Shown: positions 42,783 to 51,718, numbered from the stretch's first letter. The stretch: 64,000 bases of DNA from an uncultured Lachnotalea sp. (GCA_947066815.1 CAMSZT010000007.1:1-64000); one strand, 5' to 3'. Notes: generated from the sequence alone by a model not told the origin. A program made the numbers and translations.

Positions 42783-43456
42783 AGGTTTTATTTGTGGAGG
42801 ATGACCACAGCATTGCCATGGGGCTGGAATATTCTTTAAAGCAGGAGGGCTATGAGGTCCGCACCTGTCATACGGCGGCGGAGGCTCTGCAGGCGCTGGC
42901 GGAGGACTGGTTTGATCTGTGCCTGCTGGATGTGACGCTGCCGGACGGGAACGGCTACGAGATCTGCAGAAAGGCGAAGCAGCGGGAGGATACGGCGGTG
43001 ATCTTCCTCACGGCCTGCGACGATGAGGGCAACGTGGTCATGGGGCTCGACATGGGGGCCGACGATTATATCACAAAGCCGTTCCGGATCCGGGAGCTTT
43101 TATCCAGGATGAAGTCGGTGCTGCGCCGCTACCGGAGGACGGACGGTGCCGAGCAGGTGTTCCGGGTCCGGGATATCACGGTGCATCCTCTTTCGGCCAA
43201 GGTCTTCAAGGGGGAGGAGGAGCTCTGCCTGACCGCCATGGAATACCGCCTGCTCCTGACTTTCGTGCAGGCGGAGGGCCGGGTCCTCAGCCGGAACCAG
43301 CTTCTGGAAGGTCTGTGGGACGTGGGCGGAGACTATGTCAATGACAATACGCTGACGGTCTATATCAAGCGGCTCAGGGAAAAGCTCGGCAGCGGGAACG
43401 GAGAGGCGGATCTGATCAAGACGGTGCGGGGACTGGGTTACCGGCTGGGGGAGTGA
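42779..43456 (+). CDS. OmpR/PhoB-family response regulator
   Basis: 225 aa. Receiver with D51 (LLDVTLPDGNG) and K (ITKPFR), and a winged-helix output domain (LTAMEYRLLLTFVQAEGRVL; YVNDNTLTVYIKRLREKLG). It overlaps the LuxR-type regulator, so all four genes of the two systems look co-transcribed. The type resembles BceR/VirR regulators of antimicrobial-peptide responses. Confidence 0.93.
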   Translation: MKVLFVEDDHSIAMGLEYSLKQEGYEVRTCHTAAEALQALAEDWFDLCLLDVTLPDGNGYEICRKAKQREDTAVIFLTACDDEGNVVMGLDMGADDYITKPFRIRELLSRMKSVLRRYRRTDGAEQVFRVRDITVHPLSAKVFKGEEELCLTAMEYRLLLTFVQAEGRVLSRNQLLEGLWDVGGDYVNDNTLTVYIKRLREKLGSGNGEADLIKTVRGLGYRLGE

Positions 43457-43457
43457 C

Positions 43458-44459
43458 ATGTTTCGGAATAAAGAAGTGAAATACGGATGTCTGGCCTACG
43501 GCGGGGCCGGCCTGGTCTGCGGGAGCGCGGTGTTTGCGGAATCCAGGGAGGGTTTTGTCTGGTTCCTTCTGTTTTTTGCGGCGGGGCTTTTCGTTTTTCT
43601 GGCTGCGAACGCCCTGCGCTACCGGAAGATCCGGGCGCTCTCCCTATATTTAAAGCGGGTGCTGAACGGGGAGAGGAAGCTGGACATTCCCGATAACGCA
43701 GAGGGAGAGCTGAGTATTCTGCGGAATGATATTTATAAGCTGATGACAAAGCTGGAGACCCAGGCGGAGCTCCTTCTTTCGGATAAGACTTATCTGGCCG
43801 ATTCCCTGTCGGATATCTCCCATCAGCTGAAGACGCCGATGACCTCCATGATGGTGATGACGGACATTCTGCGGGACGAAGGCCTTCCGGCAGAAAAGCG
43901 GGAGGAATTTGTAGAGGCCATTCATTCCCAGCTGGAGCGGATGGAATGGCTGCTCACCTCCCTTCTTAAAATGTCCAAGCTGGATGCCGGGACCATTCAG
44001 TTTAAAAAAGAGCGGGTTTCGATGAGGGCGCTGGTGAGGAAGGCCACGGAGCACCTTTTGATCCCCATGGAGTTAAAAAACCAGACATTCACGGTGGAGA
44101 TCCCGGAAGACTTGAGCCTGGTCTGTGATTTCCATTGGACAGCGGAGGCCGTCGCCAACGTGGTGAAAAATTGCATGGAGCACACGCCGGAAAAGGGCCG
44201 GATTGCCGTTTACAGCGAGACCAGGGGAATCTACACCCAGTTGGTGGTGGAGGACAGCGGGGAGGGGATCGCACCGGAGGACCTGCCCCACATTTTCGAG
44301 CGATTCTACAAGGGGAAAAATGCGGGAAAGGACAGTGTCGGCATCGGCCTGGCCATGGCGAAATACATCCTGGGCATCCAGAACGGGCAGATCGAGGCCT
44401 TCAGTGAGCCGGGGAAGGGCAGCCGTTTTGTTTTCCGGCTGTATCACCTGGTGGTGTGA
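43458..44459 (+). CDS. Sensor histidine kinase (BceS-like, intramembrane sensing)
   Basis: 333 aa. Two close transmembrane helices (residues about 10-50) with almost no external loop, H-box LSDISHQLKTPMTSMM, N-box ANVVKNCMEHTP, G-boxes VVEDSGEGIA and DSVGIGLAMAKYIL. Kinases of this build usually sense through a BceAB-type transporter; no such transporter gene follows, so the partner is elsewhere or lost. It begins 1 nt after the regulator stop. Confidence 0.92.
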   Translation: MFRNKEVKYGCLAYGGAGLVCGSAVFAESREGFVWFLLFFAAGLFVFLAANALRYRKIRALSLYLKRVLNGERKLDIPDNAEGELSILRNDIYKLMTKLETQAELLLSDKTYLADSLSDISHQLKTPMTSMMVMTDILRDEGLPAEKREEFVEAIHSQLERMEWLLTSLLKMSKLDAGTIQFKKERVSMRALVRKATEHLLIPMELKNQTFTVEIPEDLSLVCDFHWTAEAVANVVKNCMEHTPEKGRIAVYSETRGIYTQLVVEDSGEGIAPEDLPHIFERFYKGKNAGKDSVGIGLAMAKYILGIQNGQIEAFSEPGKGSRFVFRLYHLVV

Positions 44460-44569
44460 GGCGGTTTCGGAAGGGGCTACCCCCTGGGGAGGGAATTTTT
44501 GGAATAAACGAAGAAAATAGGGCAATACTATGACAAATCCATATATTATGAAAAGAAAGGAAGATTTTC

Positions 44570-45253
44570 ATGAGAAAACGATTTGTCATAAGCCTTGGAA
44601 TGATTCTTCTGACGCTCGCGGCGGGGAATCCTGCGCGGGCACAGGCAGGTAACCATATTGCCGGATTTGATATCCGGTGGATCAGAGATTATGAGCCCAT
44701 GGGAGAGGACGGTGTGTCCATGGTGGGCGAGCCGGACTGGGACGCGGAGCCGGAAACGGCCGGGTCCGCGGCGGCGGCAGGAGGGCTGGCGGCCGGCGTG
44801 GGGCAGGCCCTCATGGCAGCCGGGAGCACGCCGGAGGCCGGGGAGACGGACGGACAGGCGTCTTCGCCGGATGGCGGGGAAGCGGAGGAGGATCCAGGCC
44901 TTTCGGAAACGGCCGGGGAGACGGAGGCGGCAGAGGCGGCGGCGGACGGCTGGGTCAGCCTGGGTGACGACTGGGTCATCACCTATTACTGCCCGCTCTC
45001 CTGCTGTAACGACCAGTGGGCCTGGCAGACCAGCACCCAGGAGCCCATGCAGCTCCACCACACCATCGCCGTGGACCCGTCGGTGATCCCCTATTACACC
45101 CATGTGCGCATCGGGGGCCTGGATTACGAGTACGTGGCCGAGGACTGCGGCGGCGGCATCAAGGGGAAACGGATCGACGTGCTGGTGGATAACTGCTCCG
45201 TGGCCAACCGGATGGGCGTGGACCGGAACGTGGAGGTATGGGTAAGGAAATGA
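44570..45253 (+). CDS. Secreted 3D (Asp-Asp-Asp) domain protein
   Basis: 227 aa. Signal peptide MRKRFVISLGMILLTLAAG ending at ARAQA; residues about 45-125 are an Ala/Glu/Gly-rich linker; the C-terminal 100 residues form a 3D/double-psi beta-barrel domain (TIAVDPSVIPYYTHVRIGG; YVAEDCGGGIKGKRIDVLVD) related to MltA/YocH-type cell-wall lytic enzymes. Four cysteines near CPLSCCND suggest a disulfide. RBS AAAGGAAG. A peptidoglycan role is inferred from the domain. Confidence 0.85.
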   Translation: MRKRFVISLGMILLTLAAGNPARAQAGNHIAGFDIRWIRDYEPMGEDGVSMVGEPDWDAEPETAGSAAAAGGLAAGVGQALMAAGSTPEAGETDGQASSPDGGEAEEDPGLSETAGETEAAEAAADGWVSLGDDWVITYYCPLSCCNDQWAWQTSTQEPMQLHHTIAVDPSVIPYYTHVRIGGLDYEYVAEDCGGGIKGKRIDVLVDNCSVANRMGVDRNVEVWVRK

Positions 45254-45281
45254 CGGAAAGATGACCGACCGCAGGAAATCA

Positions 45282-45310
45282 TTGACAAATACTTTGAATG
45301 TCGATACAAT
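45282..45310 (+). promoter_or_regulatory. Promoter of the degV-type gene
   Basis: Consensus TTGACA (45282-45287), 17-nt spacer, TACAAT (45305-45310), giving a leader of about 90 nt. Confidence 0.7.
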
Positions 45311-45404
45311 GGATGGAACGGCGCCGGGGGAGAATTTCTCCCGGCTTACATAAGGAACAGAGGAAGCTGCAGGTTTTGGCCGGAAGGGGCCAGGGGAGGA
45401 TAAG

Positions 45405-46283
45405 ATGGCGGATTACGTACTTGTAACGGACGGTACGGCGGACTTGCCCGGCGAGCTTTTTGCGAAGTTGGGAGTGGAAGTCGTGCCGATGGAATTTCTT
45501 GTGGATGAAAAACCCTATCAGCATTATGCCGATGCCAGGGAGATGAGCTTTGAGGAGTTTTACAGGCGGGTGAAGGCCGGGGACAAGGTCAGCACCAGCC
45601 AGATCAATTATTTTACTTACGAGGAAGTGTTTACCCCGATCCTGGAGAAGGGGCTGGATATTTTGTATCTCTGCTTCTCTTCGGGCCTGAGCGGGACCTA
45701 TCAGGCGTCCCTGATGGCGGCGGAGACTTTGATGGAGAAGTATCCGGGCCGGAAGATCGTCAGCGTGGACTCCCTCTGCGCCTCCATCGGAGAAGGGCTC
45801 CTGGCATACCGGGCGGGCCTTAAGAAGCAGGAGGGCCTTTCCATGGAGGAGCTGGAGAAATGGATCTATGAGAACCGCCTGAAGGTGCGCCACTGGTTCG
45901 TGGTGGACGACCTGGACCATTTGAGACAGGGAGGCCGGATCTCTGCGGCGGCGGCCATTCTGGGGACGGCCCTCGGCGTGAAGCCGCTGCTCTCCGTGGA
46001 CAAGGAGGGAAAGCTCGTGACGGCGGCGAAGCTGCGCGGCCCGAAAAAGGTGCTGGAGACCTTCTGCCAGAAGATCGAGTCGGAAGGGTATAAGAGCAGC
46101 GAACAGACCGTGGTCATCGGCCATGCGGCCAACCCGGAGCTGGCCGGAAAGCTTAAGGAGACGCTTTTGGAGCGGGGGCTCATAAAGGATGCCATCATTG
46201 CCGACATCGGTCCGGTGATCGGTACCCACGTGGGGGCCGGCATGTGCGCCCTCGTGTACACCAGCGACAAGGACCTGCAGTAG
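45405..46283 (+). CDS. DegV family fatty-acid-binding protein
   Basis: 292 aa, full length. DegV/FakB proteins bind a fatty acid and present it to the FakA kinase. Motifs: LVTDGTADLPGELF at the N-terminus, VSTSQINYFTYEEVF, LCFSSGLSGTYQASL, VDSLCASIGEGLL, VDDLDHLRQGGRISAAAA and IGPVIGTHVGAG. Own promoter. The two short genes after it may be co-transcribed. Confidence 0.92.
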   Translation: MADYVLVTDGTADLPGELFAKLGVEVVPMEFLVDEKPYQHYADAREMSFEEFYRRVKAGDKVSTSQINYFTYEEVFTPILEKGLDILYLCFSSGLSGTYQASLMAAETLMEKYPGRKIVSVDSLCASIGEGLLAYRAGLKKQEGLSMEELEKWIYENRLKVRHWFVVDDLDHLRQGGRISAAAAILGTALGVKPLLSVDKEGKLVTAAKLRGPKKVLETFCQKIESEGYKSSEQTVVIGHAANPELAGKLKETLLERGLIKDAIIADIGPVIGTHVGAGMCALVYTSDKDLQ

Positions 46284-46375
46284 CCCATGCATTCGTGAGG
46301 GAATCGCCATGATGGAAAAAGAGATTTTTTGGAGTCCCTGACGGACGGGCGGAAAACGGATACAGGAGGGGGAGA

Positions 46376-46603
46376 ATGAAAGAGTACGAGATCGTATGGG
46401 AGATCTTTAACCAGTGTGCCAACAACCAGATGCGGGACGTGTTTATTGAAGAAGCGGAGCTGGCCAGCCCGGAGGAATATGTAAAGAAGAAATTCAAAGG
46501 AAAGGCCGTTACATATGAGCAGGAGCTTCTGGCCGACGGGACCCTCGTGTTCCACATCGACGCTTCCGGGATCAGGGAGCGGTGCACCTTCACGGAGATT
46601 TAG
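46376..46603 (+). CDS. Small conserved-looking protein of unknown function
   Basis: 75 aa, acidic, soluble, no signal peptide: starts MKEYEIVWEIFNQCANNQMR and ends in a short beta-rich part (LLADGTLVFHIDASG). AGGAGGGGG precedes the ATG at 46376. Codon use is like the neighbours and it sits between degV and a broken lipoprotein gene. I do not recognise a family beyond similar short hypotheticals of Lachnospiraceae. Confidence 0.7.
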   Translation: MKEYEIVWEIFNQCANNQMRDVFIEEAELASPEEYVKKKFKGKAVTYEQELLADGTLVFHIDASGIRERCTFTEI

Positions 46604-46617
46604 GGGAGGAGCGCTCG

Positions 46618-46743
46618 ATGGGACGAAGGGGAAGGCGCATAGGGGCAGGGATATTTTTCACCGCGGTTTTCCTGTCCACCTTTTGGGGGTGCGGGAAAAA
46701 GGCGGAAGATACGCAGACCAGAAAAGCATCGGAGGACCATGAT
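46618..46743 (+). pseudogene. N-terminal stub of a lipoprotein gene
   Basis: ATG at 46618 (RBS GGGGAGGAG) encodes a basic N-terminus, a hydrophobic segment and lipobox-like FWGCGKK, then KAEDTQTRKASEDH and runs straight into a transcription terminator with no stop. Anything read beyond is antisense to the CsoR-type gene. The body of the lipoprotein has been lost. Confidence 0.6.
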
Positions 46744-46758
46744 CCTCCGATGCTTTTT
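46722..46758. terminator. Bidirectional terminator
   Basis: AAAAGCATCGGAGGA and TCCTCCGATGCTTTT form a perfect stem around CCATGA with an A-run before and T-run after; it separates the convergent lipoprotein stub and csoR-type gene. Confidence 0.9.
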
Positions 46759-46770
46759 GATCAGTCTGTC

Positions 46771-47148
46771 TTATTTCACAAACCGGTCGATGGCCCTGGA
46801 GAGCTCCTCCAGGGCTTCGTGGTCGCCGGATTCCACCGCGTCCACGATGCAGTGCTCGATATGGTCCTGCAGGATCACCTTTCCGGTATTGTTGATGGCG
46901 GATTTGACGGCGGAAAGCTGGATCAGCACTTCGCTGCAGTCCCGCCCGTCCTCCACCATCCGGCGGATGGACTCCAGATGGCCGATGGCCCGGCTGAGCC
47001 GGTTCAGCACGGCCTTTGTGTTGGTATGGACATGGCCGTGTCCCTCTTTGCCGTGGGTATGGCCATGTTCATGGACATGGCCGCTGTGGCTGTGTACGGT
47101 CACCTCGCCGTTTTCTCCGATATGGGTATGGGTGTGCCTGTCTTCCAA
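46771..47148 (-). CDS. CsoR/RcnR-family metal-sensing repressor with His-rich N-terminus
   Basis: 125 aa. The C-terminal 85 residues are the all-helical CsoR/DUF156 domain (NRLSRAIGHLESIRRMVEDG) with ligands C in RDCSEVL and H/C in DHIEHCIVDA, the Cu(I)-type Cys-His-Cys set. The first 40 residues are an unusual run of His-Gly-rich repeats (HTHTHIGENG; HSGHVHEHGHTHGKEGHGHV) that could store or deliver metal. No metal exporter gene adjoins, so the target is elsewhere. Confidence 0.87.
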   Translation of the reverse strand: MEDRHTHTHIGENGEVTVHSHSGHVHEHGHTHGKEGHGHVHTNTKAVLNRLSRAIGHLESIRRMVEDGRDCSEVLIQLSAVKSAINNTGKVILQDHIEHCIVDAVESGDHEALEELSRAIDRFVK

Positions 47149-47262
47149 TGTCCGTCACTCCTGTCTTTCGGGATCTTGGCCGCCGGCTGAGGCGTCCGGC
47201 CCGTATTGTCACATTTTAGCATGAAACCCCGTTGGATACAAGCCCCCATACCGGTTCGTTTT

Positions 47263-48450
47263 TTACAGATATTTCTTTAATGTGTCCACCTTGTCCAGGC
47301 GCTCCCAGGAAAGATCCAGATCGTTTCTCCCAAAGTGTCCGTAGGCAGCCGTCTGCTTGTAGATGGGCCTTCTGAGATCCAGCATCTTGATGATCCCGGC
47401 GGGGCGGAGGTCAAAGTTTTCGCGGATGATGTCCACCAGCTTCTGGTCGGAGAGCTTTCCGGTTCCGAAGGTGTCCACCATGACGGAGGTGGGCTGCGCC
47501 ACGCCGATGGCGTAAGAGAGCTGGATCTCGCACTTGTCGGCCAGGCCGGCGGCAACCAGGTTCTTTGCCACGTAGCGGGCCGCATAGGCGGCGGAACGAT
47601 CCACCTTGGTGCAGTCCTTTCCGGAGAATGCGCCGCCGCCGTGCCTTGCGTAGCCGCCGTAGGTGTCGACGATGATCTTCCGCCCCGTGAGGCCGCTGTC
47701 GCCGTGAGGGCCGCCGATCACGAACCGTCCCGTGGGGTTGATGAAGAATTTCGTCTTCCCATCCACCAGCTCGGCGGGGAGTACCGGTTCAAACACGTAT
47801 TTTTTGATGTCCTCGTGAATCTGCTCCTGAGTCACGTCCGGGTCATGCTGGGTGGAGAGCACCACCGCGTCCAGATGGATGGGCTTTCCGTTCTCGTCGT
47901 ACTCCACGGTCACCTGGCTCTTGCCGTCGGGGCGCAGGTATTTTAACACCCCGTCCTTGCGGACCTTTGTGAGCTGTTTGACCAGCTTGTGGGCCAGGGC
48001 GATGGGGTAGGGCATGTATTCCTCCGTCTCGTTGGTGGCGTAACCGAACATCATGCCCTGGTCGCCGGCGCCGATGGCCTCGATCTCCTCGTCGGACATC
48101 TGGTTTTCTTTTGCTTCCAGAGCCCTGTCCACGCCCATGGCGATGTCCGCGGACTGCTCGTCGATGGCGACCATGACGGCGCAGGTATTCCCGTCAAAGC
48201 CGTACTCCGACTTGTTATAGCCGATCTCCAGGACCGTGTCCCGGACGACCTTCTGGATGTCCACGTAAGCTTTTGTCGTGATCTCGCCCATGACCATGAC
48301 GAACCCGGTGTTGCAGCAGGTCTCGCAGGCGACCCGGCTCATGGGATCCTGTTCCAGCATGGCGTCCATGATGGCGTCGGAGATGGCGTCGCACATTTTG
48401 TCGGGATGGCCTTCCGTCACCGACTCGGAAGTAAACAGGTACTTTTCCAT
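47263..48450 (-). CDS. metK: S-adenosylmethionine synthetase
   Basis: 395 aa. It makes SAM from methionine and ATP. Signature motifs: [27 protein letters not shown], and [20 protein letters not shown]. The start at 48450 ([10 protein letters not shown]) follows AAAGGAG; the ORF extension to 48474 has no RBS. Preceded by a SAM-I riboswitch with terminator, so expression falls when SAM is abundant. Confidence 0.97.
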   Translation of the reverse strand: MEKYLFTSESVTEGHPDKMCDAISDAIMDAMLEQDPMSRVACETCCNTGFVMVMGEITTKAYVDIQKVVRDTVLEIGYNKSEYGFDGNTCAVMVAIDEQSADIAMGVDRALEAKENQMSDEEIEAIGAGDQGMMFGYATNETEEYMPYPIALAHKLVKQLTKVRKDGVLKYLRPDGKSQVTVEYDENGKPIHLDAVVLSTQHDPDVTQEQIHEDIKKYVFEPVLPAELVDGKTKFFINPTGRFVIGGPHGDSGLTGRKIIVDTYGGYARHGGGAFSGKDCTKVDRSAAYAARYVAKNLVAAGLADKCEIQLSYAIGVAQPTSVMVDTFGTGKLSDQKLVDIIRENFDLRPAGIIKMLDLRRPIYKQTAAYGHFGRNDLDLSWERLDKVDTLKKYL

Positions 48451-48483
48451 AAGTTTTCTCCTTTCTTTTTGCACCTTCGTGCA

Positions 48484-48511
48484 TGGAAAAAGTCCGCCAT
48501 AAGCGGACTTG
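48484..48511 (-). terminator. Riboswitch-controlled terminator upstream of metK
   Basis: On the reverse strand AAGTCCGC-TTAT-GGCGGACTT followed by TTTTCC, located between the SAM-I aptamer and the metK RBS. Confidence 0.85.
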
Positions 48512-48530
48512 ATATAATGCGTATCTAATC

Positions 48531-48628
48531 CTCTTATTGTTCGATATCTCGCTCAGGTTGGCACCTTCCCGAAAGGGGGTTGCCGTGGCTTCACAGGTCC
48601 TCTGTACCTCCACCACTCTGAATAAGGG
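48531..48628 (-). promoter_or_regulatory. SAM-I (S-box) riboswitch aptamer
   Basis: Reverse strand reads CTTATTCAGAGTGGTGGAGG, then ACCTGTGAAGCCACGGCAACC, GGTGCCAACCTGAGCGAGA and closes with AATAAG pairing to the initial CTTATT. These are the conserved S-box elements (P1, kink-turn region, pseudoknot core). The terminator at 48484-48511 follows, so SAM binding should switch off metK transcription. Confidence 0.93.
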
Positions 48629-48678
48629 AATTGCGGACTTTATGAAATTATGTCAGATGCGGTCTGCATCTTACTGGT

Positions 48679-48707
48679 ATCATGGCACAGTTTTCGGGCT
48701 GTGTCAA
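48679..48707 (-). promoter_or_regulatory. Promoter of the metK riboswitch transcript
   Basis: Reverse strand TTGACA (48707-48702), 17-nt spacer, CATGAT (48684-48679), about 50 nt upstream of the aptamer. Confidence 0.6.
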
Positions 48708-48857
48708 GTTTTTTTTGCCTGAACCGTCACATTTCAGAGAGAAAGCCTGCCTGAGAAGGAGTTGGAAGTTGAAATTGCGCAATGCCGCCTCTTATGGTAG
48801 AATGGAGGAACGGTAAAGGACAGAGAATGGAAAGAGACGGAGAGGAGGTGTCCGGGT

Positions 48858-49817
48858 GTGGATTATATCGTGCTGGATCTGGAATGGAATCAGAGTCCCA
48901 GGGGAAAGGCCGGGGAGCGGTTTGGGCTTCCTTTTGAGATCATTGAGATTGGAGCGGTGAGACTGGATGAAAGCCGGAGGGTCTGCAGCCGGTTTCAGGA
49001 GATGATCCGGCCGTCGGTGTACCGGCAGCTTCACCATAAGACAAAAGAGATTCTTCGGATGGACATGGAGGAGCTGCGCGCGGCCCGGAGCTTTAAGGAG
49101 GTCGTGCAGGATTTTTTTGCATGGTGCGGGGAGGATTACATCATGTGTACCTGGGGCTCCATGGACCTGACGGAACTTCAGCGGAATTTAAAATACTTCC
49201 GGGTAAAGAATCCCCTGAAAAAGCCGCTCCTTTACTATGACGTGCAGAAGCTGTTCAGTCTTCTCTATGAGGACGGGAGAAGCCGCCGTTCCTTAAGGGA
49301 TGCGGTGGAGTATCTGGAGATCGAGGAGGATATCCCTTTCCACAGGGCCCTCGATGATACGCTGTATACGGCGAAGATCATGGAGAAGATGGATATGGAC
49401 GCGGTGAAGCAGTATGTGTCCGTGGATTATTTCCGCCTGCCGGAGAAGAAGGAGGAGGAGCTCCACATCGTCTTTGACCGCTACGCCAAGGATGTCTCCC
49501 GGATCTTTGCCACCAGGGAGCATGTGATGGAGGACAGGGAGGTGCTCTCCACAAAGTGCTATCTCTGCGGACGGAGGCTGCGGAAGAAGGTGCGGTGGTT
49601 CCCGGCCGGCAGCAGGAATTATCTCTGCCTGGCCTACTGTCCGGATCACGGCTACCTGAAAGGGAAGCTGAGATTAAAGAAGGCGGAGAGAGGAGGCGTG
49701 TTCGCCGTCAAGACCCTGAAGCTTATCTCGGAGGAGGATGCCGGGGAGATCCGCCTGAAAAAGAAAGAACTGGAAAAAAAGAAGCGCACAAAGACAAAGC
49801 AGAAGGCCTCTGATTGA
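48858..49817 (+). CDS. DEDD-type 3'-5' exonuclease (DnaQ-like) with zinc-finger tail
   Basis: 319 aa. ExoI DxE is YIVLDLEWNQ (D6, E8), ExoII in TWGSMDLTELQ, ExoIII HRALDDTLYTA (HxxxxD). This is the RNase T/DnaQ fold of the KapD/ExoRNase group. After residue 235 follows a Cys/His cluster (KCYLCGRRLRKKVRW ... LAYCPDHGY), a probable zinc ribbon, and a strongly basic C-terminus suited to nucleic-acid binding. GTG start after GGAGG. Substrate (RNA or DNA ends) unknown. Confidence 0.85.
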   Translation: MDYIVLDLEWNQSPRGKAGERFGLPFEIIEIGAVRLDESRRVCSRFQEMIRPSVYRQLHHKTKEILRMDMEELRAARSFKEVVQDFFAWCGEDYIMCTWGSMDLTELQRNLKYFRVKNPLKKPLLYYDVQKLFSLLYEDGRSRRSLRDAVEYLEIEEDIPFHRALDDTLYTAKIMEKMDMDAVKQYVSVDYFRLPEKKEEELHIVFDRYAKDVSRIFATREHVMEDREVLSTKCYLCGRRLRKKVRWFPAGSRNYLCLAYCPDHGYLKGKLRLKKAERGGVFAVKTLKLISEEDAGEIRLKKKELEKKKRTKTKQKASD

Positions 49818-49907
49818 GGGGCTTTGTCCCTGTGCGCACAGACCTGTATTGGGCCGGCCGCAAAGGAAAGGCGGATCTGCCTGCGCCTTGCGGCCGGATA
49901 CAGGATA

Positions 49908-51518
49908 TCACCTGCGCTCCATGGTTTCGCTCTCCCTGCGGAACCGTTTGTGGCGCTTGCGGTATCTGCGGCGGAAATCCTTTCTGGCCTGCCTTGCGCG
50001 GACCAGTGTGGGATTTTTGGGCGGGCGCCGCTTCCAGAGCTGCCAAAGCTTCCGGATCAGGAAAAGGAACAGGATCAGGACGAGGATGCCGCCGGCAGCC
50101 CAGAGGAGCAGCCAGGGATTGTCGGAGATCCTGGAGACAACGGAAGAGAGGGATTTTTTGACAGATCCGAGAAAGCCGGGCCTGCCGTCATCGGATCGGC
50201 CGCTGTCGGTTTTTCCGCTGCCGCCTGCCCCGTCTGCGTTTTCGCCGCCGTTTCCGTCTTTGGAGGTATTTTGGCCGTCCGTCTGCTTTTCTTGGCCGGA
50301 GTCCTCCGCCTCCTTCGGCGCATGGGCGCCGAAATCAAAGTGTTCCGGTCTGTCGTCGGTGAGGAGGAGGGCGCCGTAGCCCAGAGGAACGCCTTGGTAA
50401 GTGTAGGTGATATCCGCGATCTTGCCGGAGGAGGAATCGGCAGTCAGGGCCAGGCTGCTCTCCAGGGAAGAGGAGGCCACGCCGTTTGGCAGGATGGCCC
50501 AGCCGTCGTCCGACAGCTTAAAGCCGGCGGCCGAGGTGTCGAAGACGCTCTGGGAGGGAGACAGGAAGTCCAGCTCGGACAGGGCGTCGATATCGGCGTC
50601 TGCCATATTATAGGAAGTAAAATTGTCAAAGCCGTAGTTGAGCATGGCAATGGTATCGCTGTAATGCTTCCAGTTTGATTTCATGGAGACGGCGATCAGT
50701 TCCATGTCCCCGCGGACCGCGTAGGTCACCAGAGTATTTCCCGCTTCCGGGGTATAGCCGTTCTTTCCGGTAACGGTCCCGTCATAGGTATACTCGGACT
50801 GGGTGAGCATCTTGTGGCTCTGGTGCAGATAGCGGGGCTCTGCCTGCTTATTGGTGGGTTCGATGGTGTATTTTTCGGCAGAAGAGAGCCGGATGAAGGT
50901 CTCGTTGTGGCAGAGCTCCTTCATGATCAGGGCCATGTCGCGGCAGGAGGAATAGTGATCTTCATTGTGGAGGCCGTGAGCGTTGACGAAATGGGTGTTG
51001 GTGCAGCCAAGCTGCCTGGCCCGGTTGTTCATCATCTCGGCAAAGGCATCCATGCTTCCGGCCACATGCTCGGCCAAGCCGTTGGCGACTTCATTGGCAG
51101 AATGGAGAAGAAGGGCGTACATGCACTGTTCGACGGTGAGCTGTTCTCCGTCGGTGACTGCGATGTTGCTGGAATCGTATTCAATGCTGGTGGCGGCCTC
51201 GTAGGAGAAGGTCACCACATCTGACATGGAAGCGTTTTCCAGGACCAGAAGGGCGGTCATCAGTTTGGTAATGCTGGCCGGATAGAGCTGTTCGTCCCCG
51301 TTTTTTTCAAAGAGGACGGTCCCTGTTTTTGCGTCCATCAAAAGGCCGGCTTCCGCCTCCAGAGAAGGCCCGGCGGGCCATTCCGCCAGAGAGGCCGGCT
51401 CTGCGGCAGGTTCTCCAGAGGATGTGTTCCCGGCGGCGAGGGCTGACCGGCCGCACAGAACAGAAAAAAGGTATAAAGCCCCAAGGAGCAGACAAAATAC
51501 CCGTGACAAATTCTTCAT
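49908..51518 (-). CDS. D-alanyl-D-alanine carboxypeptidase (PBP5/DacF family)
   Basis: 536 aa. Signal peptide to about residue 29, then the peptidase S11 domain: SxxK in ASITKLM (S82, K85), SxN in HSANEVA (S140, N142), and KNG in TGKNGYTPEAG (252-254), where most relatives have KTG. Past residue 400 comes a low-complexity Gly/Ser/Asp segment, a transmembrane helix (LLLWAAGGILVLILFLFLI) and a very basic tail. It trims D-Ala from peptidoglycan stem peptides at the outer membrane face. Promoter at 51604-51632. Confidence 0.9.
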   Translation of the reverse strand: MKNLSRVFCLLLGALYLFSVLCGRSALAAGNTSSGEPAAEPASLAEWPAGPSLEAEAGLLMDAKTGTVLFEKNGDEQLYPASITKLMTALLVLENASMSDVVTFSYEAATSIEYDSSNIAVTDGEQLTVEQCMYALLLHSANEVANGLAEHVAGSMDAFAEMMNNRARQLGCTNTHFVNAHGLHNEDHYSSCRDMALIMKELCHNETFIRLSSAEKYTIEPTNKQAEPRYLHQSHKMLTQSEYTYDGTVTGKNGYTPEAGNTLVTYAVRGDMELIAVSMKSNWKHYSDTIAMLNYGFDNFTSYNMADADIDALSELDFLSPSQSVFDTSAAGFKLSDDGWAILPNGVASSSLESSLALTADSSSGKIADITYTYQGVPLGYGALLLTDDRPEHFDFGAHAPKEAEDSGQEKQTDGQNTSKDGNGGENADGAGGSGKTDSGRSDDGRPGFLGSVKKSLSSVVSRISDNPWLLLWAAGGILVLILFLFLIRKLWQLWKRRPPKNPTLVRARQARKDFRRRYRKRHKRFRRESETMERR

Positions 51519-51603
51519 TGGATCGATGACTCCTTTATAAATTGTGATAGGATCGGAGTGCTTTCCCATAAGGATAAGAAAGCACTAACTGTCGATTGCA
51601 TCC

Positions 51604-51632
51604 ATTATAATGGAAAATGCCGATTGTGGCAA
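51604..51632 (-). promoter_or_regulatory. Promoter of the D-Ala-D-Ala carboxypeptidase gene
   Basis: Reverse strand TTGCCA (51632-51627), 17-nt spacer, TATAAT (51609-51604); leader about 85 nt. Confidence 0.65.
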
Positions 51633-51718
51633 GTAAAACCCAGAATATTCCAGTATTTTTTGCCAAAAGTGGGGGATATCCCCCGAAAAAACCACGAAAA
51701 ATGAGAGGACTGCAGAGA

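Noticed and set aside
48721..48857. Possible promoter TTGCGC-17-TAGAAT before the exonuclease gene
   Set aside because: Plausible but the -35 is weak; not listed as a feature.
51671..51684. GGGGGATATCCCCC palindrome upstream of trmB
   Set aside because: Short dyad with only a few A residues after it; not a convincing terminator or operator on its own.
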